Assembly (NCBI GenBank): GCA_031257235.1
Contig: JAIRPA010000175.1
Location: 1 to 6,366, forward strand
Origin: Burkholderiales bacterium
GTDB taxonomy: Bacteria; Pseudomonadota; Gammaproteobacteria; Burkholderiales; Casimicrobiaceae
DNA length: 6,366 bases
Reading direction: 5' to 3'
Shown here: one piece after another, positions 1 to 5,955 of the stretch
Layout: every line of letters starts with the position of its first letter
Numbering within the stretch: position 1 is the first letter of the stretch
The notes under the pieces: model-generated
Seen by the model: the letters and a program-made list of their open reading frames with translations, nothing else
Told to the model about the DNA's origin: nothing
Databases searched by the model: none
Made by a program: the position numbers and the translations under genes

Positions 1-102
1 GTTTTGGTCTCCACTAACTTTGCTTCGCAAAGTTAGTTCCGCCCCAACCTTTGGTTTTGGTCTCCACTAACTTTGCTTCGCAAAGTTAGTTCCGCCCCAA
101 CC
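1..102. repeat. Two identical tandem copies of a 49-bp palindromic repeat, period 53 bp
   Basis: Copy 1 is 1-49 and copy 2 is 54-102; they match at all 49 positions and are separated by TTTG. Each contains a perfect inverted repeat with 11-bp arms (ACTAACTTTGC and its complement) around a TTC loop: 13-23 with 27-37, and 66-76 with 80-90. The copies begin at the first base of the window, so the array may continue to the left. The form resembles bacterial REP-like intergenic palindromes. No reading frame or transposase accompanies it. Perfect identity suggests recent duplication or gene conversion. Confidence 0.9.
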
Positions 103-110
103 AAAGGTTG
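45..110. repeat. Nested inverted repeat enclosing the second palindrome copy
   Basis: The 12 bases at 45-56 (CAACCTTTGGTT) are the exact reverse complement of 99-110. Inside them GG 59-60 can pair with CC 97-98, and the 11-bp arms 66-76 and 80-90 pair around a TTC loop. The 66-bp segment could therefore fold as one long interrupted hairpin, or as a cruciform in DNA. The outer right arm (103-110) is absent from copy 1, so the second copy carries a longer palindrome than the first. No T-run follows, so it does not look like a standard Rho-independent terminator. Confidence 0.8.
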
Positions 111-136
111 TCCCGCGATTTTTGGGTAATCCTTAC

Positions 137-166
137 CGCCCAAAAGTAGGTTTTTACTTTTGGGCG
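137..166. repeat. Hairpin repeat, family B copy 1 (upstream of gltA)
   Basis: Perfect 12-bp arms CGCCCAAAAGTA (137-148) and TACTTTTGGGCG (155-166) enclose the 6-nt loop GGTTTT. Its reverse complement matches the hairpin at 5790-5819 in 26 of 30 positions. Two of the four differences form one C-G to G-C exchange within the stem, and the other two are in the loop. It is therefore one member of a dispersed palindromic repeat family. There is no T-run on the 3' side, so terminator function is not evident. Confidence 0.85.
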
Positions 167-171
167 AAACC

Positions 172-192
172 CTGATCCCTGACCTCTGATCC
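172..192. repeat. Three tandem 7-bp units (CTGATCC / CTGACCT / CTGATCC)
   Basis: Units occupy 172-178, 179-185 and 186-192; the outer two are identical and the middle one differs at two positions. They lie about 60 bp upstream of the probable gltA -35 box. They could be a regulator site or just a short slipped-strand repeat; nothing in the sequence decides this. Confidence 0.6.
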
Positions 193-253
193 CCGAAACG
201 TATCACAGGTAAAAACACGGTGCAAAATGTGGTTTTTTTCCCTCCAAAAACAG

Positions 254-282
254 GTGACAGAATCAAAAACTCGCCGTAGAAT
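254..282 (+). promoter_or_regulatory. Probable sigma70-type promoter of gltA
   Basis: GTGACA (254-259) matches the -35 consensus TTGACA at five of six positions and TAGAAT (277-282) matches the -10 consensus TATAAT at five of six. The spacer is exactly 17 bp. Transcription would start near 289, giving a leader of about 36 nt before the gltA start codon. No extended -10 TGN motif is present. It is the best-scoring pair noticed by eye in the gap and is correctly placed, but it is unproven. Confidence 0.55.
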
Positions 283-313
283 CTGACTTCCTTAGTCAAC
301 TTTTGAAAGAAAT

Positions 314-327
314 GGAGGCATGTAATG
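314..327 (+). promoter_or_regulatory. gltA ribosome binding site with an overlapping start-stop (ATGTAATG)
   Basis: GGAGG at 314-318 is a strong Shine-Dalgarno, 6 nt before the gltA ATG at 325, and fixes that start. An earlier ATG at 320 is followed at once by TAA (323-325) and shares its last A with the gltA ATG. That ATG is only 1 nt from GGAGG, too close for efficient use, so the overlap is probably incidental. Confidence 0.8.
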
Positions 328-1629
328 GCAGATAAAACCGCGACCCTTACCTTTTCCGATGGAACGCCGGAGGTAACCTTCCCCATTCACCAAAGCAGCA
401 TCGGTCCCGATGTTGTGGATATTCGGACGCTTTACGGGAAATCGGGCAAATTCACGTTTGATCCCGGCTTCATGTCCACTGCGTCGTGCGCCTCGACGAT
501 TACTTATATCGACGGAGACAAAGGCGAGCTTCTTTATCGCGGCTACCCTATCGACGATCTTGCGCGCAATTGTAATTATCTCGATGTGTGTTACCTGCTT
601 TTGTACGGTGATTTACCCACACCGGCAGAACGCCAACGTTTTGACTCGCTCATTTTGCACCACACCATGGCGCACGAGCAAATCCATTTTTTCATGCGCG
701 GCTTTCGCCGTGACGCCCACCCGATGGCCGTCTTGACCGGCTTGGTCGGCGCGATGTCCGCGTTTTATCCTGATTCAATGAACGTTCACGATCCCAAAGT
801 TCGTGAAACTTCCGCCATTCGCCTGATTGCCAAATTGCCGACTTTAGTCGCCATGGCTTATAAGTATTCAATCGGCGAACCTTATATGTATCCCGACAAC
901 ACGCTTTCTTACGCGGGCAATGTGTTAAGAATGCTGTTTGCCACTCCTTGCGAACAATTTGTCGTCAATCCGGTATTGGAGCGCGCGTTGGATCGCATTC
1001 TGATATTGCATGCCGACCACGAACAAAACGCCTCCACCTCCACCGTGCGTCTGTGCGCCTCTTCCGGCACCAACCCGATTGCCGCGATTGCCGCGGGGAT
1101 CGCCTGCTTGTGGGGTCCCGCGCACGGCGGCGCCAACGAAGCCTGCTTGAACATGTTGACCCAACTGCAAGCGCAAGGCGGCGTTGAAAAAATCGGCGAA
1201 TTTATCTCGCAGGTCAAAGACAAAACGAGCTCGATTCGTCTGATGGGTTTTGGACATCGTGTTTATAAAAATTACGATCCGCGCGCAAAACTGATGCGTG
1301 AAACCTGCCACGAAGTCTTAGGTAACTTAGGACTTCAAAACGATCCTTTGTTCAAACTTGCCATGAAACTGGAACAAATCGCGCTGGAAGACGATTATTT
1401 TATTTCCCGCAAACTTTATCCGAACGTGGATTACTATTCGGGGATTGTTCAAAAAGCCATCGGTATTCCGCCGCAACTTTTTACGGCAATCTTCGCTTTA
1501 GCGCGAACCATCGGCTGGATCGCCCAATTAAACGAAATGATTACAGACCCCGAATACAAAATCGGGCGTCCGCGTCAAAGTTATGTCGGTGAAAAATTGC
1601 GTCATGTCAAACCTTACGCAGGAAACTAA
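325..1629 (+). CDS. gltA: Citrate synthase (type II, hexameric Gram-negative form)
   Basis: This cytoplasmic enzyme condenses acetyl-CoA with oxaloacetate to citrate and CoA, the entry step of the TCA cycle. The 434-aa product is close to the 427 aa of E. coli GltA and aligns along its whole length from the shared start MADK. The catalytic residues are visible: His267 in PAHGGANEA, His311 in GFGHRVYKNYDPR and Asp369 in NVDYYSG, matching E. coli His264, His305 and Asp362. The substrate-binding ARTIGW and RPRQ segments near the C terminus are intact. Cys209 in TPCE corresponds to E. coli Cys206, the reactive cysteine near the NADH site, so allosteric NADH inhibition is plausible but inferred. 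The start is set by GGAGG 6 nt upstream. The gene has its own probable promoter and is followed by a terminator-like hairpin, so part of its transcription may end before sucA. Alternative 2-methylcitrate synthase is unlikely, because the context is a 2-oxoglutarate dehydrogenase operon and the N-terminal domain is of GltA type. Confidence 0.98.
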   Translation: MADKTATLTFSDGTPEVTFPIHQSSIGPDVVDIRTLYGKSGKFTFDPGFMSTASCASTITYIDGDKGELLYRGYPIDDLARNCNYLDVCYLLLYGDLPTPAERQRFDSLILHHTMAHEQIHFFMRGFRRDAHPMAVLTGLVGAMSAFYPDSMNVHDPKVRETSAIRLIAKLPTLVAMAYKYSIGEPYMYPDNTLSYAGNVLRMLFATPCEQFVVNPVLERALDRILILHADHEQNASTSTVRLCASSGTNPIAAIAAGIACLWGPAHGGANEACLNMLTQLQAQGGVEKIGEFISQVKDKTSSIRLMGFGHRVYKNYDPRAKLMRETCHEVLGNLGLQNDPLFKLAMKLEQIALEDDYFISRKLYPNVDYYSGIVQKAIGIPPQLFTAIFALARTIGWIAQLNEMITDPEYKIGRPRQSYVGEKLRHVKPYAGN

Positions 1630-1639
1630 CCCCTAACAT

Positions 1640-1669
1640 TACGGCAGGCTATAAAGTCTGCCGTATTTT
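1640..1669 (+). terminator. Terminator-like hairpin between gltA and sucA
   Basis: Arms 1640-1649 (TACGGCAGGC) and 1656-1665 (GTCTGCCGTA) form a 10-bp stem with one G-U pair around the loop TATAAA. TTTT (1666-1669) follows and continues as CATTT. The hairpin lies 10 nt after the gltA stop. The T-run is short and interrupted, so it may act as a partial terminator or 3'-end stabiliser that lets some transcripts continue into sucA. No separate sucA promoter was recognised. Confidence 0.55.
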
Positions 1670-1689
1670 CATTTGAGTCACCAACGCTT

Positions 1690-4536
1690 ATGAGAATCAC
1701 CCACCACTCCGATCCTTTATTTGGCGGGAACGCGCCTTTTGTTGAGGAAAAATACGAACAGTATTTAAGCGATCCCGAATCCGTTTCACAAGAATGGCGA
1801 GACTATTTTGACAAACTGCGCGGCAATACCCGTGATGTGGCACATAGGGCGGTGATCCGTGCCTTTGAAAAGATCAGCAAAACGCCGGTGAAAGTTGCCA
1901 ACGCGCAACATTCTTCGACCGCGGAAAACGAACAGGCGCACAAGCAAGCCGCCGTTCAATTGCTCGTCAGCCGCTTCAGAATGTTGGGGCTCATGCAAGC
2001 CAATCTTGACCCTTTAAAGCGACACGGCGCGGTCAATCTGCCGGAGCTGGACCCGGCCACTTACGGGTTTACGCCTGCCGACATGGAAACGGTGTTTTCG
2101 ACGGGTTCGCTTAATAATTCCCCCCGCGCAAAATTAAAAGACATTTTGCATCAGTTGCGACAAACCTATTGTCGAACCTTGGGCGCGGAGTTTATGTACA
2201 TGACCAACACCGCGCGCCGCGAATGGTTGCGGGAGCAATTGGAAACCGCTTACGGTTGTCGTGAATTTTCCTCTGACGAAAAACGTTTCATATTAGAGCG
2301 ATTGACGGCGGCGGAAACGTTGGAGCGCTATCTTCATACACGCTACATCGGTCAAAAACGCTTTTCGGGAGAAGGCGGCGAAACCTTAACGCCGATGCTC
2401 GATCATTTAATTCAAAAAGCAGGTGCGGATGGCGTCTCCGAAATCATCATCGGAATGGCGCATCGTTCACGCCTGAATATATTAGTCAACACGATGGGCA
2501 AAATGCCCACCGAGCTTTTTGGCGAGTTTGAGGGCAAAGTCCCTCAAGATTTGCCAAGCGGCGACGTGAAATACCATAAAGGTTTTTCATCGAACGTGAC
2601 CACGCCGGGCGGCCCGGTGCATTTATCGCTGGCGTTTAACCCTTCCCACTTAGAGATTGTCAATCCGGTGGTGGAAGGTTCCGTGCGCGCGCGGCAACGT
2701 CGCAAAAAAGATTTAACCGGCGATAAAGTTTTGCCCTTGTTGATCCACGGCGACGCCGCGATTGCCGGACAAGGAGTGAATCAGGAAGTCTTAAATATGG
2801 CGCAAACGCGCGGTTATACCACCGGCGGCACCATACACATCATCATCAACAATCAAATCGGTTTTACCACCTCTGACCCCCGCGACACGCGCGGCACGAC
2901 GTATTGCACCGATATTGCCAAGATGATCGAAGCCCCGATACTGCATGTCAACGCCGACGATCCCGAAGTCTCGTTGTTTGCGATGGAGATCGCTCTTGCC
3001 TTTCGTCAGAAGTTTCATCAAGATATTTTCATTGATCTTGTCTGCTATAGAAAATTGGGTCACAACGAAGCCGACGAGCCGATGATGACGCAACCTTTGA
3101 TGTATAAAAGTATTCATAAGCATCCCGGCACGCGCAGCTTGTACGCCGACTTTTTAGAGCAAAGCGGAGTCATTCAAGAAGGCGTTGCCGAGAAAATGGT
3201 CATGAATTACCGCGAGGCGTTGGATCGCGGAGAACACACCAATAAAACCATATTATCGAATTACCAAAAGCCGGAACCTTCGCTTTGGCCTCAATATAAA
3301 AACAAACACTGGACAGAACCTTTTGACGCGCGTCTGGATTTGGCGCATTTACAAAAGCTCGCGCGCAAATTATCCGAGCTTCCGCCCAACTTTAAACTGC
3401 ACCCCCGTGTTGAAAAAGTCATTGCCGATCGTCGCCTGATGGCAGAGGGCAAGCTCCCTTTGGATTGGGGCATGGCGGAAAATTTAGCGTATGCGGTATT
3501 GTTGGATCGAGGCTACCCGATACGTATCTCCGGCGAGGATGTCGGGCGCGGTACGTTCTCTCATCGTCACGCGGTGTTGCACGATCAAAACCGCGAACGT
3601 TGGGATTCCGGCATCTGGATTCCCTTGCAAAACATCAAACCGCATCAACCCGAATTTGAAATCATTGATTCGGTGTTGACCGAAAACGCGGTCTTGGCGT
3701 TTGAATACGGCTATTCCATTTCCTCTCCGGAAAAATTGGTCATCTGGGAAGCGCAATTCGGCGATTTTGCCAACGGCGCGCAAGTCGTCATTGATCAGTT
3801 CATCAGCTCCGGTGAAGTCAAATGGGGAAGAATGAGCGGGTTGACGCTTTTGTTGCCGCACGGCTATGAGGGGCAAGGACCCGAACACTCCTCTGCCCGC
3901 CCGGAGCGCTATCTGCAACTCTGCGCGCAAGAAAACATGCAGTTTGTCGTTCCCTCCACCCCGGCGCAAATTTATCATTTGTTGTGTCGGCAGATGGTTC
4001 GTCCTTACCGAAAACCCTTGATTGTGATGACGCCCAAAAGTTTGTTGCGCCATAAAGAGGCAGTCTCTGATCTTCGTCTTTTAAGCGACGGATATTTTCA
4101 TACCGTCATCGGCGACGAAACCGCAAAACCCAAGCAGGTCAAACGCATCATTCTGTGCGCCGGCAAAGTCTATTACGAGCTCAATGAGTATCGTATCGCC
4201 CACCATCGGGACGATGTAGCGATTGTGCGTTTAGAACAACAATACCCCTTCCCGCACGACGCCTTCAAAGCTGAAATGCTTCGTTATCCCCACGCAAAAG
4301 AAATCCTATGGTGTCAAGAAGAGCCGCAAAATCAGGGCGCGTGGTATCGTCTGCGTTCTTGTTTTCAACGGTATTGCGCCCCTGATCAAACGCTTGCTTT
4401 TGCGGGGCGCGATCTTTCCGCCTCTCCTGCCGTAGGCTATGCTGTCAAGCATGCCGCCGAACAACAAAAGGTGGTCGAAGACGCTTTTTCTCCCATTGAA
4501 ACTTTAGCCAAAGGCGCTAACGCTTCCCAAGACTAA
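1690..4536 (+). CDS. sucA: 2-oxoglutarate dehydrogenase E1 component (thiamine-diphosphate dependent)
   Basis: E1 (also called odhA) decarboxylates 2-oxoglutarate using thiamine diphosphate and passes the succinyl group to lipoyl-E2. The product is 948 aa; E. coli SucA is 933 aa. In order it shows an N-terminal E2-binding segment (about residues 5-45, with YEQYLSDPESVSQEWRDYF), the E1 dehydrogenase domain (about 210-535), the transketolase-like pyrimidine-binding domain (about 590-800) and the C-terminal domain (about 815-945). Visible active-site features are His258 in GMAHRSRLN, His296 in KYHKGFSS, His320 in NPSHLEIV, the ThDP/Mg motif from GDAA (354-357) to NNQIGF (387-392), Glu616-Asp617 in SGEDVGRGTFSHRHA, and His724 and His733 in PHGYEGQGPEHSSAR. 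His258 and His296 correspond to E. coli His260 and His298. The ATG at 1690 is the only usual start after the in-frame gltA stop that precedes the N-terminal motif, but it has no good Shine-Dalgarno; the nearest match is GAG, 12 nt upstream. The gene is intact. Confidence 0.98.
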   Translation: MRITHHSDPLFGGNAPFVEEKYEQYLSDPESVSQEWRDYFDKLRGNTRDVAHRAVIRAFEKISKTPVKVANAQHSSTAENEQAHKQAAVQLLVSRFRMLGLMQANLDPLKRHGAVNLPELDPATYGFTPADMETVFSTGSLNNSPRAKLKDILHQLRQTYCRTLGAEFMYMTNTARREWLREQLETAYGCREFSSDEKRFILERLTAAETLERYLHTRYIGQKRFSGEGGETLTPMLDHLIQKAGADGVSEIIIGMAHRSRLNILVNTMGKMPTELFGEFEGKVPQDLPSGDVKYHKGFSSNVTTPGGPVHLSLAFNPSHLEIVNPVVEGSVRARQRRKKDLTGDKVLPLLIHGDAAIAGQGVNQEVLNMAQTRGYTTGGTIHIIINNQIGFTTSDPRDTRGTTYCTDIAKMIEAPILHVNADDPEVSLFAMEIALAFRQKFHQDIFIDLVCYRKLGHNEADEPMMTQPLMYKSIHKHPGTRSLYADFLEQSGVIQEGVAEKMVMNYREALDRGEHTNKTILSNYQKPEPSLWPQYKNKHWTEPFDARLDLAHLQKLARKLSELPPNFKLHPRVEKVIADRRLMAEGKLPLDWGMAENLAYAVLLDRGYPIRISGEDVGRGTFSHRHAVLHDQNRERWDSGIWIPLQNIKPHQPEFEIIDSVLTENAVLAFEYGYSISSPEKLVIWEAQFGDFANGAQVVIDQFISSGEVKWGRMSGLTLLLPHGYEGQGPEHSSARPERYLQLCAQENMQFVVPSTPAQIYHLLCRQMVRPYRKPLIVMTPKSLLRHKEAVSDLRLLSDGYFHTVIGDETAKPKQVKRIILCAGKVYYELNEYRIAHHRDDVAIVRLEQQYPFPHDAFKAEMLRYPHAKEILWCQEEPQNQGAWYRLRSCFQRYCAPDQTLAFAGRDLSASPAVGYAVKHAAEQQKVVEDAFSPIETLAKGANASQD

Positions 4537-4603
4537 TATTTTATCTATTTAAATAAACTCAAATTTTATATTTAAATGTTATCCATGATTGAAAGGATTA
4601 AAA
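4537..4603. promoter_or_regulatory. Very AT-rich sucA-odhB spacer with two ATTTAAAT palindromes
   Basis: Only 10 of 67 bases are G or C. ATTTAAAT occurs at 4547-4554 and 4570-4577, with starts 23 bp apart, and the first sits in the longer palindrome TATTTAAATA (4546-4555). Such DNA could hold an internal promoter, a bend or nucleoid-protein site, or an unstructured leader that favours odhB translation. No convincing -35/-10 pair stands out, so the function is open. Confidence 0.4.
4592..4597 (+). promoter_or_regulatory. odhB ribosome binding site that decides the start
   Basis: AAAGGA ends 6 nt before the ATG at 4604. An in-frame TTG at 4589 would add five residues, but it lies upstream of this Shine-Dalgarno and has none of its own. 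The protein from 4604 (MKVEIKVPQLPES) starts where E2 lipoyl domains normally start. Confidence 0.8.
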
Positions 4604-5782
4604 ATGAAAGTTGAAATTAAAGTCCCTCAGCTCCCCGAATCCGTTTCCGAAGCCACTTTAGTGCAATGGCGCAAAAAAGTCGGAGACACGATTGTCAGAG
4701 ATGAAAATTTAATTGACCTTGAAACCGATAAAGTGGTGCTTGAGCTTCCCGCGCCGCAAGCCGGTGTGATTGCCGAGATTGTGGCAAAAGACGGCGCCAC
4801 TGTTAAAACCGGAGAAATCATTGCTTATATCGAAACCACCGTTGCCGCGCAAAGACAATCCGCCAAAAGCCAATCGCCCTCTCCTGCCGAAAAACCGGAA
4901 ACCTCACCGCCGATCACCGCTTTGCCTGCCGCCCGTAAATTGATGGAAGAACATGGGATGACCGAAAATGCCGTCCAAGGAACGGGACGCGGCGGTCGTG
5001 TCACCAAAGAAGATGTTTTGGCGGCGATCAACCCTCCCGCCACCGCCGCGGCGTCCCCCTTAACGTCCGCCTCCCCTGCCGATCGCGTGGAACAACGTGT
5101 TCCGATGTCGCGCTTGCGTCAACGGGTTGCCGAACGGCTTTTGCAATCGCAACAAGAATGCGCCATGTTGACGACGTTCAACGAGGTCAACATGAAACCG
5201 ATTATGGACTTACGCGCCTCCTATAAAGACGCTTTTGAAAAAGCCAATGGCGTGCGCTTGGGGTTCATGAGTTTCTTTATCAAAGCCGCCGTTTACGCGT
5301 TGAAGAAATATCCGATTGTGAATGCCTCCATCGACGGCACGGATGTGGTCTATCACGGCTATTTTGATATTGGTATTGCCGTGGGCAGCGAGCGCGGCTT
5401 GGTCGTGCCGGTGTTGCGCGATGCCGATCAGCTTTCGTTTGCGGATACCGAACGCGCCATTGCGGACTTCGGCGCACGCGCCAAAGAAGGCAAATTAACC
5501 ATCGAAGAATTGTCCGGCGGCACGTTTACGATCAGTAACGGCGGCGTCTTCGGGTCATTGATGTCCACCCCCATCATCAACCCGCCGCAATCGGCAATCT
5601 TGGGCGTACACGCCACCAAAGAACGCCCTGTGGTAGAAAACGGACAAATCGTGATCCGCCCGATGAATTATCTGGCGTTATCGTATGATCATCGTTTGAT
5701 CGACGGGCGCGAAGCTGTCTTGACCTTAGTCGCCATTAAAGAAGCGCTTGAAGACCCGGTGAGAATTTTGTTGGATGTATAA
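4604..5782 (+). CDS. odhB: 2-oxoglutarate dehydrogenase E2, dihydrolipoyllysine succinyltransferase
   Basis: E2 (also called sucB) forms the core of the complex and transfers the succinyl group from lipoamide to CoA. The 392-aa product is slightly shorter than the roughly 405 aa of E. coli SucB. It has one N-terminal lipoyl domain (about 1-72) with the lipoylated lysine expected at Lys43 in DLETDKVVLEL. A Ser/Pro/Ala/Thr-rich linker (about 73-105) follows, then the peripheral subunit-binding domain (about 107-142, PAARKLMEEHG to GRGGRVTKEDV), a second Ala/Pro linker (about 143-161) and the catalytic domain (about 162-392). The catalytic His363 and Asp367 lie in SYDHRLIDGREAV, and MSTPIINPPQSAILG is the usual late motif. 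One lipoyl domain and the position after sucA favour succinyltransferase over the pyruvate dehydrogenase E2. The start at 4604 has a good ribosome binding site. The stop is 7 nt from the first of three intergenic hairpins. Confidence 0.97.
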   Translation: MKVEIKVPQLPESVSEATLVQWRKKVGDTIVRDENLIDLETDKVVLELPAPQAGVIAEIVAKDGATVKTGEIIAYIETTVAAQRQSAKSQSPSPAEKPETSPPITALPAARKLMEEHGMTENAVQGTGRGGRVTKEDVLAAINPPATAAASPLTSASPADRVEQRVPMSRLRQRVAERLLQSQQECAMLTTFNEVNMKPIMDLRASYKDAFEKANGVRLGFMSFFIKAAVYALKKYPIVNASIDGTDVVYHGYFDIGIAVGSERGLVVPVLRDADQLSFADTERAIADFGARAKEGKLTIEELSGGTFTISNGGVFGSLMSTPIINPPQSAILGVHATKERPVVENGQIVIRPMNYLALSYDHRLIDGREAVLTLVAIKEALEDPVRILLDV

Positions 5783-5789
5783 CCCGTTA

Positions 5790-5819
5790 CGCGCAAAAGT
5801 AAACCCCTACTTTTGCGCG
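5790..5819. repeat. Hairpin repeat, family B copy 2 (just after odhB)
   Basis: Perfect 12-bp arms CGCGCAAAAGTA (5790-5801) and TACTTTTGCGCG (5808-5819) enclose the loop AACCCC. It matches the reverse complement of the hairpin at 137-166 in 26 of 30 positions, with one base pair of the stem exchanged as a pair. No T-run follows directly, so it is more likely a dispersed palindromic repeat or mRNA 3'-end stabiliser than a simple terminator. Confidence 0.85.
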
Positions 5820-5829
5820 GTGTTATTTG

Positions 5830-5863
5830 CAAAAAAGTACCGGCGAAGCCGGATACTTTTTTG
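5830..5863. terminator. Possible bidirectional terminator or attenuator, first of two
   Basis: A GC-rich core (CCGGC/GCCGG) is flanked by A6 on the left and T6 on the right, the layout of a Rho-independent terminator that could work in either direction. The T-run begins four bases after the GC core and is mostly paired with the A-run, so its strength is uncertain. It would reduce read-through from odhB into lpdA. Confidence 0.45.
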
Positions 5864-5891
5864 TAGGAAAAGCGGGGGTCGTTGGAATTTG

Positions 5892-5925
5892 CAAAAAAGC
5901 ACCGGCGGAGCCGGATGCTTTTTTG
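5892..5925. terminator. Possible bidirectional terminator or attenuator, second of two
   Basis: It has the same architecture as the hairpin 62 bp upstream, with an A6 tract, CCGGC/GCCGG core and T6 tract, and one stem pair changed from T-A to C-G. It ends 30 nt before the lpdA start, so an RNA reading into lpdA would carry this hairpin close to the ribosome binding site. Confidence 0.45.
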
Positions 5926-5955
5926 TAGGAAAAACGAAGGTATTGAAAGAACTTT

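Larger units (their letters stand above)
1..324. other. Gene-free region upstream of gltA: repeats plus promoter and leader
   Basis: No credible gene lies here. Reverse-strand reading frames across it run into the 5' end of gltA and have no recognisable protein features. Positions 1-110 are a duplicated palindromic repeat, 137-166 a separate hairpin, 172-192 three near-identical 7-bp units, 254-282 a probable promoter and 314-318 the gltA ribosome binding site. A run of seven T at 233-239 follows a weak imperfect inverted repeat (213-220 against 229-237); it could be a remnant terminator for whatever lies to the left, but the pairing is poor. In related bacteria sdh genes often precede gltA, but nothing of them is visible here. 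Confidence 0.8.
5825..5941. repeat. Two tandem hairpin units, family C, period 62 bp
   Basis: Unit 1 runs 5825-5879 and unit 2 runs 5887-5941; they match in 49 of 55 aligned positions. Each carries a hairpin: CAAAAAAGTACCGGC (5830-5844) with 5848-5863 around a GAA loop, and CAAAAAAGCACCGGC (5892-5906) with 5910-5925 around GGA. Each 15-bp stem has a single bulged A. The T-A pair 5838/5855 in unit 1 is a C-G pair 5900/5917 in unit 2, so pairing is kept. Unit 2 ends 14 bp before the lpdA start. Confidence 0.88.

Noticed and set aside
1..110. CRISPR array
   Set aside because: There are only two copies, separated by 4 bp instead of a spacer of about 30 bp, and each unit is a long palindrome.
201..239. 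CRP-like site or terminator around ATCACAGG and the T7 run
   Set aside because: There is no matching TGTGA half-site, and the inverted repeat before the T-run is short and mismatched.
33..386. Reverse-strand reading frame of 117 codons over the gltA leader
   Set aside because: It crosses the repeats, the probable promoter and the start of gltA, and its translation shows no recognisable domain or ribosome binding support. Its length follows from the repeat composition.
3484..4053. Reverse-strand reading frame of 189 codons inside sucA
   Set aside because: It lies wholly within the conserved E1 coding sequence, which explains the open antisense frame; no family features are seen.
4589..4603. 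Upstream TTG start for odhB
   Set aside because: It lies upstream of the AAAGGA Shine-Dalgarno, which is correctly spaced for the ATG at 4604, and would add five residues not expected before the lipoyl domain.
5827..5856. Promoter for lpdA within the tandem hairpins (TTGCAA with GGATAC)
   Set aside because: The -10 match is poor, the spacer is 18 bp, and the bases are already explained by the conserved hairpin stems.
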